Assembly: GCF_009914055.1 (NCBI RefSeq)
Contig: NZ_CP028271.1
Span: 2,666,001 to 2,730,000, forward strand
Reading direction: 5' to 3'
Length of the DNA stretch: 64,000 bases
From: Mixta intestinalis
GTDB lineage: Bacteria; Pseudomonadota; Gammaproteobacteria; Enterobacterales; Enterobacteriaceae
Shown piece after piece: positions 38,644 through 47,091 of the stretch; position 1 is the first letter of the stretch, and each line of letters starts with the position of its first letter. Under the pieces are notes generated by a model that was not told where the DNA came from, did not search any database, and saw nothing but the letters and a program-made list of their open reading frames with translations. Made by a program: the position numbers and the translations under genes.

Positions 38644-39765
38644 TCAGATGCGGTTATCGTTTGCGGAACGCAGCAGCGAGCTACTCTCACGCATAAAGCG
38701 CGGCGCATAGTCGCCAAACCAACGCTCAATTTTACGGAAACTCGCAATAAATTCCTGCTTATTATTCTGTTCCAGCAGAGTGATAGCCTCACCGAAGCGC
38801 TGATAGTAGCGCTTAATCAGCGCCAGATTACTTTCAGAAGACATGATGATATCGGCATACAGCTGCGGATCCTGAGCGAACAACCGCCCTACCATCGCCA
38901 GCTCCAGACGGTAAATCGGCGACGAAAGCGCCAGTAGCTGCTCAAGCTGTACATTTTCTTCCGCCAGATGCAGACCATAGGCAAAAGTCGCGAAATGGCG
39001 CAGCGCCTGAATAAACGCCATATTCTGATCGTGTTCAACGGCGCTGATACGATGCAGACGAGCACCCCATACCTGAATCTGTTCCAGGAACCATTGGTAG
39101 GCTTCCGGCTGACGCCCGTCGCACCAGACTACCACCTGCTTTGCCAGGCTACCGCTGTCCGGCCCAAACATAGGATGCAGGCCTAACACTGGCCCGGAAT
39201 GCGCCGCCAGCATCGCCTGCAACGGACGATTTTTCACCGAAGCGATATCAACCAAAATGCACTCTTCAGGCAACGGCGGCAGCTGGGCAATAACCTGTTC
39301 GGTAAGATGTATCGGCACGCTGACGATCACCATACCGGCATCCGCCAGCAATGTAGGTGCCTGCGCCCACTCCTCTTTATCAAGAATTTTTACCTGATAG
39401 CCTGAGAGGGTCAGCATCTTTGCAAACAGCTGCCCCATACGCCCTTTACCACCAACGATAACAATCGGGCGCATCTCCGGGCAGAGCGTTTTGAAGCCTT
39501 TATCATTCTCGCTCGAGTAGGACTCACGCATCACGCGACGCAATATATCTTCAATTAAATCAGGCGGTACGCCGAGCGCCTCCGCCTCTTTGCGCCGCGA
39601 AGCCAGCATCGATGCTTCCCGCTCCGGTACATAAATCGGTAAACCATAGCGACTTTTTACTTCGCCAACTTCAGCGACCAGCTTCAGCCGCTGCGCCAGT
39701 AAATCCAGCAGAGCCTTATCAACATCATCAATTTTATCGCGCAGCGCGGTTAATTCAGCCACCAT
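38644..39765 (-). CDS. tyrA: TyrA, chorismate mutase / prephenate dehydrogenase
   Basis: Bifunctional enzyme giving 4-hydroxyphenylpyruvate for tyrosine, feedback-inhibited by tyrosine. 373 residues as in E. coli. The AroQ mutase domain is at 1-90 (LRDKIDDVDKALLDLLAQR), and an NAD-binding dehydrogenase follows from about 100 (PIVIVGGKGRMGQLFAKML), with HPMFGPDSGS. It lies 5 bases after aroF in one operon. Confidence 0.97.
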   Translation of the reverse strand: MVAELTALRDKIDDVDKALLDLLAQRLKLVAEVGEVKSRYGLPIYVPEREASMLASRRKEAEALGVPPDLIEDILRRVMRESYSSENDKGFKTLCPEMRPIVIVGGKGRMGQLFAKMLTLSGYQVKILDKEEWAQAPTLLADAGMVIVSVPIHLTEQVIAQLPPLPEECILVDIASVKNRPLQAMLAAHSGPVLGLHPMFGPDSGSLAKQVVVWCDGRQPEAYQWFLEQIQVWGARLHRISAVEHDQNMAFIQALRHFATFAYGLHLAEENVQLEQLLALSSPIYRLELAMVGRLFAQDPQLYADIIMSSESNLALIKRYYQRFGEAITLLEQNNKQEFIASFRKIERWFGDYAPRFMRESSSLLRSANDNRI

Positions 39766-39770
39766 CGGTG

Positions 39771-40850
39771 TTACTTCTCCTGTGACAAACGCGCCGCCAG
39801 CACGCCGCTTAAATCCTGATGCACCCGGCGCAGCAGCTGCTCGGTACTTTCCCAGTTGATACAGGCATCGGTCACCGACACGCCGTAGCGCATTTCGCTA
39901 CGCGGCTGCTCGGAAGACTGATTGCCTTCGTACAGATGACTTTCCAGCATCAGACCAATAATAGATCGGTTACCGTCCCTGATTTGCGCTACGGCGGATT
40001 CAGCCACGCCGGGCTGGCGGCGGTAATCTTTGTTTGAATTACCATGGCTGCAATCTATCATCAGCGCCGGACGGAGTCCCGCTTTCGCCATCTCTTTTTC
40101 GCACTGATCCACATCTTCCGGGCTGTAGTTTGGCGCTTTGCCGCCGCGTAAAATCACATGACCGTTAGGGTTACCCTGCGTCTGTAACAGACAAACCTGG
40201 CCGCCCTGATTGATGCCAACAAAACGGTGCGGCATGGCGGCGGCACGCATCGCGTTAATCGCCGTACCGAGGCTACCATCGGTGCCATTTTTAAATCCTA
40301 CCGGCATCGAAAGCCCCGACGCCATTTCACGATGGGTCTGTGATTCCGTGGTGCGTGCACCAATAGCAGACCAGCTAAACAGATCGCCAAGGTATTGCGG
40401 CGTATTAGGATCGAGTGCTTCCGTCGCTAATGGCAGCCCCATTTCAACCAGGCTTAACAGCAGCTGACGCGCGATATGCAGCCCGGCTTCAACGTCAAAG
40501 GAGTTGTCCATATAAGGATCGTTGATCAACCCTTTCCAGCCAACGGTGGTACGGGGTTTTTCAAAGTAGACACGCATGACGATATAGAGCTGATCCTTCA
40601 ACTGCTCAGAGAGATCTTTCAATTGACGCGCATAGGCAAGAGCGGCTTCCGGATCGTGAATAGAACAGGGACCACAAACGATTAACAGTCGATGATCCCT
40701 GCCAGCAATAATATCGGCGATGGTTTGCCGTGCGGCAGACACCTGTGCTTCAAGCTGTGTGTTAAGCGGAAATTTATCTTTCAGCTGTGCTGGAGTAATC
40801 AAAACCTGTTCTTCTGCGATATGCACATTGTTCAACGCGTCTTTCTGCAT
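39771..40850 (-). CDS. aroF: AroF, tyrosine-sensitive DAHP synthase
   Basis: Condenses phosphoenolpyruvate and erythrose-4-phosphate, the first step of the shikimate pathway, and is inhibited by tyrosine. 359 residues. Class I motifs are visible: LLIVCGPCSIHD, MRVYFEKPRTTVGWKG, IDCSHGNSNKD. It is the AroF rather than AroG or AroH member by its position before tyrA and by nearby TyrR sites. Confidence 0.96.
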   Translation of the reverse strand: MQKDALNNVHIAEEQVLITPAQLKDKFPLNTQLEAQVSAARQTIADIIAGRDHRLLIVCGPCSIHDPEAALAYARQLKDLSEQLKDQLYIVMRVYFEKPRTTVGWKGLINDPYMDNSFDVEAGLHIARQLLLSLVEMGLPLATEALDPNTPQYLGDLFSWSAIGARTTESQTHREMASGLSMPVGFKNGTDGSLGTAINAMRAAAMPHRFVGINQGGQVCLLQTQGNPNGHVILRGGKAPNYSPEDVDQCEKEMAKAGLRPALMIDCSHGNSNKDYRRQPGVAESAVAQIRDGNRSIIGLMLESHLYEGNQSSEQPRSEMRYGVSVTDACINWESTEQLLRRVHQDLSGVLAARLSQEK

Positions 40851-40901
40851 TTTACGATCCTCATCTCGTCCTGGGCATCTTCGTCATAGCGGTGAGGTCA
40901 A

Positions 40902-40951
40902 TGTAACACGTAAAGTACAGTTGAACACCAATATGTACATATTTTTTACCA
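40902..40951 (-). promoter_or_regulatory. two weak TyrR-box-like sites
   Basis: TGTAAC-N6-AGTACA (40902-40919) and TGTACA-N6-TTACCA (40934-40951) partly match TGTAAA-N6-TTTACA. They are 50-100 bases before the aroF start, where weak TyrR boxes lie in E. coli. Confidence 0.45.
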
Positions 40952-41039
40952 TATAAATTACGGTTAGATTGGGTTTATTTATAATGTATTGTTTTTTAAT
41001 TATTTTAAAAATAAAACAAGAAAAAGAGAATTCTTAATT

Positions 41040-41057
41040 TGTAAACATAAGTTTACA
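41040..41057. promoter_or_regulatory. perfect TyrR box
   Basis: TGTAAA-N6-TTTACA with no mismatch, 190 bases before aroF and 130 bases before the divergent acetyltransferase. TyrR with tyrosine represses aroF-tyrA in E. coli through such strong boxes. Confidence 0.75.
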
Positions 41058-41186
41058 TAGACAAGTATAACCGAACAAGAAACGCCTTACTAAAGCGGAT
41101 ATAACAAAAATCAGCGACAATACATTTGATGGCCCCAAAATTTCGGCAACAAAAGCGGATCTGCGGCCATACCTGAAGGAGAAATC

Positions 41187-41717
41187 ATGGAAATTTACCT
41201 GCGCCCTCTACGAGCTTCTGATGCTCAGGACTATGCCGATGCCGTACAGGAAACCTTGCTACAGCTACAGCCATGGATGGTATGGGCACACGAAAATTAT
41301 TCTGCACAGGAAGCGGTAGCGTGGTTCAGCTGGCTCGATCAACAACGCGAAAAAGGTGAAGCAAATGAAATGGGAATTTTTTCCAAAGAAGATGATCGCT
41401 TTCTCGGAGCCGCAGGTATCCGCTACGCGCAAGATCCCATGGAACTGAGCGCTATTGGCTATTGGGTACGAGCCAGGGAACAACGTAAAGGCGTAGCGCA
41501 TAATGCGGTACGGCAACTGGCTCAGGAAGGATTCAGCCATCCCGGTATTGATACGATCGAAATTCTGGCGGCGGAAACGAATATCGCCAGTCGTGCCGTA
41601 GCACGTAGCTGTGGTGCCCATTTAAGCGAAATGCGCTATGGGCTGATAGTACTGGCGGACGGGCCAGTGATGACAGCTATCTATCATTTACGCCGTGAAG
41701 ATATGCTCGGCGATTAA
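41187..41717 (+). CDS. GNAT-family N-acetyltransferase (RimJ/RimL-like)
   Basis: A 176-residue acetyltransferase of the RimJ/RimL/ribosomal-protein-Ser type: LRPLRASDAQDYADAV at the start, IGYWVRAREQRKGVAHNAVRQL as the acetyl-CoA region, and NIASRAVARSCGAHLSE near the end. AAGGAG precedes the ATG. The acceptor is unknown. E. coli has yfiL at this place, so the gene is not part of the shared core order. It ends at an imperfect hairpin (about 41716-41746) with no T-run. Confidence 0.82.
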   Translation: MEIYLRPLRASDAQDYADAVQETLLQLQPWMVWAHENYSAQEAVAWFSWLDQQREKGEANEMGIFSKEDDRFLGAAGIRYAQDPMELSAIGYWVRAREQRKGVAHNAVRQLAQEGFSHPGIDTIEILAAETNIASRAVARSCGAHLSEMRYGLIVLADGPVMTAIYHLRREDMLGD

Positions 41718-41746
41718 GTCCCCCCGTTCAAAACGGAGGGACTTGA

Positions 41747-41923
41747 TTACATTTTTGAGCGCAGCCACCAGCTGGTTAAAATAAAAATTAGCAGCGCCAG
41801 AATGATTTCTGTTTCCCGATCCCATTCATCAGGAGCAAATAATCTCAGATAAATCAGGCAGCATAAAAATTGACCGGTGCATAATAGAATGAGGGTCAAC
41901 CAATATGGCGATTTTCCTTTCAT
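41747..41923 (-). CDS. 58-residue membrane protein downstream of the OFA transporter
   Basis: A small ORF, MKGKSPYWLTLILLCTG onward, with two hydrophobic segments (about 8-26 and 39-53) around a charged centre (FAPDEWDRETE) and the end SWWLRSKM. It begins 12 bases after the transporter stop on the same strand, so it is very likely co-transcribed. Its ribosome site is weak, consistent with coupling to the transporter gene. No family was recognised. It may be a small accessory subunit of the transporter, which is inference from position and topology only. Confidence 0.55.
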   Translation of the reverse strand: MKGKSPYWLTLILLCTGQFLCCLIYLRLFAPDEWDRETEIILALLIFILTSWWLRSKM

Positions 41924-41935
41924 AATACATCGTAA

Positions 41936-43516
41936 CTAAATAAAGAGAAGAAGCATCTGCTTAATAGTAATGTAGATTCCCCATAATAAAGGGATAAGCA
42001 CGATCCCCCAGCTAATCGTTAACTGAAGCGGACTTATTGCTACTTCAGCAGGTAATGATTCTCGCGATTCAGTCTGCAAAGTGTCTTCCAGCGACTGTAC
42101 CCAATCGTTCTGACTACTATTTTTTAGCGGCTTCACCAGCAAATTACTTATCAGCCCGATAACCAGCAGTCCTGCAAGTAGATAAAGGCTCATTTGATAA
42201 ACCTGTCCACCAACCAGACCCGATGCCAACTGATATTCACGCAGATAGTTAATCAAAACGGGTCCGGTAATACCGGCAACCGACCATGCCGTAAGCAAAC
42301 GCCCGTGAATCGCGCCTACCCATTTATGCCCAAAAATATCAGCAAGGTATGCAGGTATCGTTGCAAAACCGCCACCATACATAGAAATAATGATACAGAA
42401 AGCAATCAGGAACAGAGGGATATTTCCCACCTGAACTATCCAGGGGATCAAAATATAGAAAGCGGCTCCCAGGATAAAAAACAGGGTGAAGGTCAGCTTT
42501 CTTCCCAGATAATCAGAAAGCGTAGCCCAAAAGAAACGCCCCAGAATATTAAACAGGCTCAGCAAGCCAATAAAACCCGCTGCCAGTGTGGCAATATCTA
42601 TCTGCTTTATCGCCGGGTTACTGCCCAGCACTTCCTGGAAAAGCGGGGAAGCAATACCCAAAATACCGATGCCAGCAGAGACATTCAGGCAGAGAACCAG
42701 CCAGAGCAGCCAGAACTGACGTTTTCTGACGGCGGCAGAGACATCAATCTGGACACCATGATAAGTAGTCCGCTTCACCTGGCCTGCAGGCCGCCAGCTG
42801 TCAGCGGGTATACGATAGCTCAGCGAGCCAATCAGCATATAGCAAAAATAGATAGCCGCCAGCACTAACAAGCTTTGCCCTACGCCAGCCGTGGGTCCCT
42901 CAGAAAAATAGCGCATCAGGAAATCAGCCAGCGGCGCGCCAATAACCGCCCCACCACCAAATCCCATAATTGCCATACCTGCGGCCATGCCGCGTTTATC
43001 AGGAAACCAGCGTAACAGTGTCGAAACGGGTGAGATATAGCCTAAACCCAGGCCTATGCCACCAATAACCCCTGCCCCCAGCCAAAGCAGCCAGAGCTGG
43101 TGAATAAACACACCCAGGCTGGCAATAAGCAAACCGCCGCACCAGCAACAGGTAGCAATCACCCCAACGACTCGCGGCCCGACCTTTTCCAGCCAGCTGC
43201 CCCACAGTGCGGCTGAACAGCCCAGGAAAATAAAGAACAGCGTATATATCCAGCCAGGCTGAGCAATTCTCCAGTCACAGGTATCCGTAATTAATAATTG
43301 CCAAAACGACAGGGTCGCCGGGCAAAATAGCGGCTGCTGCTGACCAATCAGTGTTGACATTGGTAGCCAGTAAACAGAAAAACCATACGCCATACCGATG
43401 CATAAATGCACGGCAAGCGCTGCTGGTGGTACCAGCCAGCGGTTATAGTGTTTCGATGCAACAATGGTTTCTTTCGCCCAAAAACGCTTTCGCTGTTGAT
43501 CTATATTTTTATCCAT
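41936..43516 (-). CDS. OFA-family (oxalate/formate antiporter-like) MFS transporter
   Basis: A 526-residue membrane protein with about twelve helices. OFA-type features are GMAYGFSVYWLPMSTLIG in helix 1, GIGLGLGYISPVSTLLRWFPDKRGMAAGMA, and MYGGGFATIPAYLADIFG. It is longer than E. coli YhjX (about 400) because of an extended first periplasmic loop and a C-terminal extension. That extension carries a further helix (TISWGIVLIPLLWGIYITIK). The start at 43516 (MDKNIDQQRKRFW) has AGGAGAT upstream; the frame extends to 43549. The substrate is probably a small carboxylate. Confidence 0.82.
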   Translation of the reverse strand: MDKNIDQQRKRFWAKETIVASKHYNRWLVPPAALAVHLCIGMAYGFSVYWLPMSTLIGQQQPLFCPATLSFWQLLITDTCDWRIAQPGWIYTLFFIFLGCSAALWGSWLEKVGPRVVGVIATCCWCGGLLIASLGVFIHQLWLLWLGAGVIGGIGLGLGYISPVSTLLRWFPDKRGMAAGMAIMGFGGGAVIGAPLADFLMRYFSEGPTAGVGQSLLVLAAIYFCYMLIGSLSYRIPADSWRPAGQVKRTTYHGVQIDVSAAVRKRQFWLLWLVLCLNVSAGIGILGIASPLFQEVLGSNPAIKQIDIATLAAGFIGLLSLFNILGRFFWATLSDYLGRKLTFTLFFILGAAFYILIPWIVQVGNIPLFLIAFCIIISMYGGGFATIPAYLADIFGHKWVGAIHGRLLTAWSVAGITGPVLINYLREYQLASGLVGGQVYQMSLYLLAGLLVIGLISNLLVKPLKNSSQNDWVQSLEDTLQTESRESLPAEVAISPLQLTISWGIVLIPLLWGIYITIKQMLLLFI

Positions 43517-44136
43517 TAAACATCTCCTGGTGAATAATTTTTCTTCCAAATGATAATGCTAATGTTTTGATGCGTGTTTTCGCAGCTATAGCAAGGCAAT
43601 ATCTGTACCATTACTGGAAACACAGATAATTTTTGTGAGGTGATTCAGGATAAAAAATAATCAAAAAATGCGGAAACGATTCTGTTTTATCATCCAGATA
43701 TCAATATGATAGCAAGTTATCAAAATGACAAAATTTTAACTCGATTATAGCTCTGGCAGTTGGTGTACATTATCGGATAACTATTGGATAGTCCTTCAGT
43801 AGCAACATTATTCTTCTACATCATTTAACAGATGACATCACGCTGATTAAATTAATGAATAATGCGCCTTAGCCAAATCGGCCGCGATTATGACTAATAT
43901 TTTTTCAGAGGATAAATATTACAAAAACAAAGTTAATAATTATTAACTTCAAATGTATTAACTTAGAAAAACACATCTACTCCCATAAAAAGCATGACAA
44001 TAGCAGCAAAAAAAACATGGCAGTAAAATCCTAAACTGACTTTACTCTTAAACACTATGCCTGCATAAGTTTTGATGAATTAAGCGGGCTAATCTATTAT
44101 TTCATTTGTGCTATATATGGTTAACGCTATCTTAGC
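43517..44136. other. AT-rich intergenic region with no recognised gene
   Basis: 620 bases upstream of the OFA transporter, clearly richer in A/T than the flanking genes, with many runs of A and T. It must hold the transporter promoter. No ORF with a ribosome site or family motif was found. In E. coli the yfiR-dgcN-yfiB cluster occupies the aroF-rplS interval; here it is absent. Confidence 0.5.
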
Positions 44137-44367
44137 TCAATACTTCAGCAAAAAGCGATAACCGACCTTTCCCATGTTCTGGCAAACATTACGATAGTCT
44201 TCATCAGGTATAAGGCATGCCCCATAATTAATGACTCTCTCCCCTCCCATTTTGACATTATTAATTGTAGATATCAGATTTTTATTGACTTGTGCCATCC
44301 CTCTTGTTAAAGCTAAAGCAAAGCGTTTCTTGGCTTGCATTTGTAACTGAAGGTAGGTTTGTGGCAT
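44137..44367 (-). CDS. hypothetical small basic protein
   Basis: A 76-residue frame (MPQTYLQLQMQAKKRFALAL onward) with basic helical residues, two cysteines (GACLIPDED, RNVCQNMGK) and the end GYRFLLKY. GGGAAGTGG lies upstream of the ATG at 44367. Codon use is AT-biased like its surroundings. No family was recognised. It could be a real small gene or a fragment. Confidence 0.4.
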   Translation of the reverse strand: MPQTYLQLQMQAKKRFALALTRGMAQVNKNLISTINNVKMGGERVINYGACLIPDEDYRNVCQNMGKVGYRFLLKY

Positions 44368-44438
44368 ATTCACCACTTCCCGAAAAATTAGTATTGTTCA
44401 ATAATTTATCATTACAGGATTAAAGGACAAGAGTCATC

Positions 44439-44696
44439 ATGACAAAAAGAAAGAAAATATTAATTTACTCATTAACAATGAGTATTTATATTCTAATAAT
44501 ACCAGAATTTATTATTCGCACGATTAAATCGGATTATATTTTATGGCTGAGCCATATAACAAGTTTAGGAGGAGCACTAAATCCGCTTCTGTCAGTAACA
44601 ATTTTTATGATATGTATTTCAATTCTGCTGGCTATTTTAACCTTATTTATTGCGGAAAGATTTTTTCGTACCAGATCAGCCTCTAATGATGAATAA
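44439..44696 (+). CDS. hypothetical small two-helix membrane protein
   Basis: 85 residues: MTKRKKILIYSLTMSIYILI gives a positively charged start and a first membrane segment, and PLLSVTIFMICISILLAILT gives the second, with the end AERFFRTRSASNDE. AAAGGAC lies 11 bases before the ATG. AT-rich. No family was recognised. It lies divergently from the 76-residue ORF with 71 bases between. Confidence 0.5.
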   Translation: MTKRKKILIYSLTMSIYILIIPEFIIRTIKSDYILWLSHITSLGGALNPLLSVTIFMICISILLAILTLFIAERFFRTRSASNDE

Positions 44697-45007
44697 AATT
44701 TTCTCCTGAGCGGATTATTGTCAGAAAATTTTATGTCTGAAACCAGTGAAAGGCATAAACCTTTGCTCCTTAAGCGACTTGATTTGGCCCCCTGACAGAT
44801 AAGCGTTCTGTGCGGCATAAGAGGTGCAAGTAATAGTCCCGCCCAGGCGCAGCTTCTGATACTACGGCGACTGGTTTTAACCATAAGGTTTTCTCTTTCT
44901 CATTCGGCCTATATTTTCTGAAACATTTTACTATTCATAAAAAAGGGGCTGGCATCACGCCAACCCCTTGTTTGCTATTAACTTTAAGATGTCGCTTACG
45001 CGAGCTC
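44697..45007. other. intergenic region before the rpsP operon end
   Basis: It holds an AAAATTTTCT/AGAAAATTTT inverted repeat just after the small membrane gene (about 44694-44733) and the rplS terminator at 44939-44969. A minus-strand frame starting at 44884 (MVKTSRRSIRSCAWAG) looks like a short signal-peptide-like remnant but reads into unrelated sequence. Confidence 0.4.
44939..44969 (-). terminator. rpsP-rimM-trmD-rplS operon terminator
   Basis: On the minus strand the stem AAGGGGTTGGC/GCCAGCCCCTT (one mismatch) has a five-base loop and is followed by TTTTTAT. It lies 39 bases beyond the rplS stop. Confidence 0.88.
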
Positions 45008-45355
45008 TTAGTTAAGACGCTCTTTGATACGAGCAGCTTTACCAGTACGCTCACGCAGGTAGTACAGTTTCGCTTTACGCACGGCACCACGGCGTTTCAC
45101 AGTGATGCTGTCAACGACCGGAGAGTGAGTCTGGAATACACGCTCAACGCCTTCGCCGTTGGAAATTTTGCGAACAGTGAATGCAGAGTGCAGACCGCGG
45201 TTACGAATAGCGATAACCACGCCCTCGAATGCCTGCAGACGCTTTTTAGAACCTTCAACGACCCATACTTTCACTTCCACCGAGTCACCCGGACGGAAAG
45301 AAGGTACGTCCTGCTTCATCTGCTCTTGTTCAAGTTGCTTGATAATGTTGCTCAT
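45008..45355 (-). CDS. rplS: ribosomal protein L19
   Basis: 50S subunit protein at the interface with 30S. 115 residues matching E. coli L19 (MSNIIKQLEQEQMKQDVPSF, RPGDSVEVKVWVVEG, RAKLYYLRERTGKAARIKER-type end). Last gene of the rpsP operon, 42 bases after trmD. Confidence 0.98.
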   Translation of the reverse strand: MSNIIKQLEQEQMKQDVPSFRPGDSVEVKVWVVEGSKKRLQAFEGVVIAIRNRGLHSAFTVRKISNGEGVERVFQTHSPVVDSITVKRRGAVRKAKLYYLRERTGKAARIKERLN

Positions 45356-45397
45356 AATTAAATCTCTTATCCTGGGTAAACTGATCGTACCGGAAGA

Positions 45398-46162
45398 TTA
45401 ACCTTCCGCATCATCGTTTTGTTGCGCATTGAATTCCCGTTGGAATTCGCTGAGCAACTTTGCTTGCTCTTCAGTCAGAGCCAGGTTTTCCAGAAGTTCA
45501 GGTCTTCTAAGCCAGGTACGGCCAAGCGACTGTTTCAGGCGCCAGCGGCGAATTTCAGCATGGTTGCCCGACAGCAATACTGACGGAACTTCCAGCCCTT
45601 CCAACACTTCAGGGCGGGTATAGTGCGGACAATCCAGCAAACCATCAGAAAACGAATCTTCATCGGCTGACGCCTGCTTGCCCAGCACGCCGGGTATAAA
45701 CCGGGCGACCGAATCAATCAACGTCATTGCTGGCAGTTCGCCACCGCTGAGAACGTAATCCCCAATCGACCATTCTTCATCGATTTCAGTCTGGATCACG
45801 CGCTCATCGATCCCTTCATAGCGTCCGCATACCAGAATTAACTTCTGCTGCGTCGCCAGTTCGCAAACTCCGTTCTGATCGAGTTTGCGCCCCTGAGGTG
45901 ACAGATAAATCACCTTAGCGCCCTCTCCCGCCGCCGCTTTCGCTGCGTGGATGGCGTCCCGTAAAGGTTGCACCATCATCAGCATTCCCGGTCCGCCGCC
46001 GTAAGGACGATCGTCCACGGTACGGTGTCGGTCATAAGTGAAGTCGCGAGGACTCCAGCTTTGAATGCTGAGCAGGCCATTTTTTACTGCCCGGCCAGTT
46101 ACCCCGTAATCGGTAATCGCGCGAAACATCTCTGGAAAAAGGCTGATAACACCGATCCACAT
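45398..46162 (-). CDS. trmD: TrmD, tRNA (guanine-37-N1)-methyltransferase
   Basis: Methylates G37 next to the anticodon with SAM, preventing +1 frameshifts; a SPOUT-fold dimer. 254 residues. The knot region is seen in VIYLSPQGRKLDQNG, LVCGRYEGIDERV and SIGDYVLSGGELPAM, and the substrate loop in YGGGPGMLMMVQPL. The start at 46162 (MWIGVISLFPEMF) matches E. coli; the upstream frame to 46216 overlaps only spacer. Confidence 0.98.
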   Translation of the reverse strand: MWIGVISLFPEMFRAITDYGVTGRAVKNGLLSIQSWSPRDFTYDRHRTVDDRPYGGGPGMLMMVQPLRDAIHAAKAAAGEGAKVIYLSPQGRKLDQNGVCELATQQKLILVCGRYEGIDERVIQTEIDEEWSIGDYVLSGGELPAMTLIDSVARFIPGVLGKQASADEDSFSDGLLDCPHYTRPEVLEGLEVPSVLLSGNHAEIRRWRLKQSLGRTWLRRPELLENLALTEEQAKLLSEFQREFNAQQNDDAEG

Positions 46163-46197
46163 AGCGCTCGCCGTTGTATTACCGTTTTGTTCGGAGG

Positions 46198-46746
46198 TCA
46201 AAAACCAGGATCCCAATCTACTTCAATAGTGCCCGTAGTGAGATCGACTTTCTTGATAACCTGTTCATCAAGAAACGGAATTAACCGCTCTTTCACACCG
46301 AACGCATCTTTCAGGTTTGCCTTAACGACCAGTACGTCGTTCGAGCCGGTTTCCATCAAATCAATGACTTTACCCATTTCGTAGCCGTCGATGGTAACTA
46401 CCTGGCAACCCATAAGGTCTTTCCAGTAGTAATCACCCTCCTCCAGCGCAGGCAATTGCGAGGAGTCGACCAAAATTTCACAGTTGGTCAACTGAGCCGC
46501 CGCATCACGATCGTCAATGCCTTTGACTTTGATGATTATGTCCTGATTGTGGTGCTTCCAGCCTTCCAGCTCGATCTGCTGCCATTTTCCGGCGCGCTGA
46601 ATAAACCAGGGCTGGTAGTCAAAGATGCTATCGGCATCTTCGGTGGAAGAAAACACTTTGAGCCAACCCCGAATGCCGTATGCGGCTCCCATCTTACCCA
46701 GCGTAACTGGATTAACGGGAGGCTGTGTGGCGAGTTGTTTGCTCAT
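46198..46746 (-). CDS. rimM: RimM, 16S rRNA processing and 30S maturation factor
   Basis: Assembly factor that binds S19 and helps mature the 30S head. 182 residues as in E. coli, with an N-terminal RimM domain (VTLGKMGAAYGIRGWLKVFS) and a C-terminal PRC-barrel (YYWKDLMGCQVVTIDGYEMG, ending IEVDWDPGF). The start ATG at 46746 was chosen over the GTG at 46755. It sits between rpsP (18 bases) and trmD (35 bases). Confidence 0.97.
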   Translation of the reverse strand: MSKQLATQPPVNPVTLGKMGAAYGIRGWLKVFSSTEDADSIFDYQPWFIQRAGKWQQIELEGWKHHNQDIIIKVKGIDDRDAAAQLTNCEILVDSSQLPALEEGDYYWKDLMGCQVVTIDGYEMGKVIDLMETGSNDVLVVKANLKDAFGVKERLIPFLDEQVIKKVDLTTGTIEVDWDPGF

Positions 46747-46764
46747 GCTAACCACCGTGACAGA

Positions 46765-47013
46765 TTAAGCTGCTTTTTTAGCTTCTTTGATCAGCGCGTT
46801 AACGCGATCTGACAGCGTTGCGCCCTGGCCAACCCAGTGCTCAATGCGGTCCAGGTCCAGACGCAGTGCTTCAGCCTGACCAGATGCGATCGGGTTGAAG
46901 AAACCTACGCGCTCAATGAAACGACCATTGCGTGCGTTGCGGCTGTCAGTAACGACAACCTGATAGAACGGACGCTTTTTCGCGCCGTGACGTGCCAAAC
47001 GAATTGTTACCAT
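46765..47013 (-). CDS. rpsP: ribosomal protein S16
   Basis: 30S subunit protein of 82 residues (MVTIRLARHGAKKRPFYQVV, FIERVGFFNPIA). First gene of the operon, preceded by a leader containing a very stable hairpin. Confidence 0.98.
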   Translation of the reverse strand: MVTIRLARHGAKKRPFYQVVVTDSRNARNGRFIERVGFFNPIASGQAEALRLDLDRIEHWVGQGATLSDRVNALIKEAKKAA

Positions 47014-47039
47014 AACATCCTCTTCAGTTAATAAAACAA

Positions 47040-47067
47040 CCGGGCCCCATCGAGGAACGGGGCCCGG
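47040..47067 (-). promoter_or_regulatory. stable hairpin in the rpsP leader
   Basis: Nine perfect pairs, eight of them G-C rich in sequence (CCGGGCCCC/GGGGCCCGG), with a ten-base loop. The hairpin lies 27 bases before rpsP. On the minus strand it is followed by TTGTTTTATT, so it could act as an attenuator or as an mRNA-stabilising structure. Confidence 0.6.
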
Positions 47068-47091
47068 GTGTCGTATATAAAAAGCCCGAAA

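Larger units (their letters stand above)
40851..41186. other. aroF / acetyltransferase divergent regulatory region
   Basis: Very AT-rich 336-base stretch with no gene, carrying the TyrR-like sites listed separately. The -10/-35 of aroF could not be fixed with confidence. Confidence 0.6.

Noticed and set aside
44534..44884. 116-codon minus-strand ORF with a signal-peptide-like start
   Set aside because: It overlaps the small membrane gene on the other strand and reads through its coding region; only the first ~30 residues look protein-like. Mentioned as a possible remnant only.
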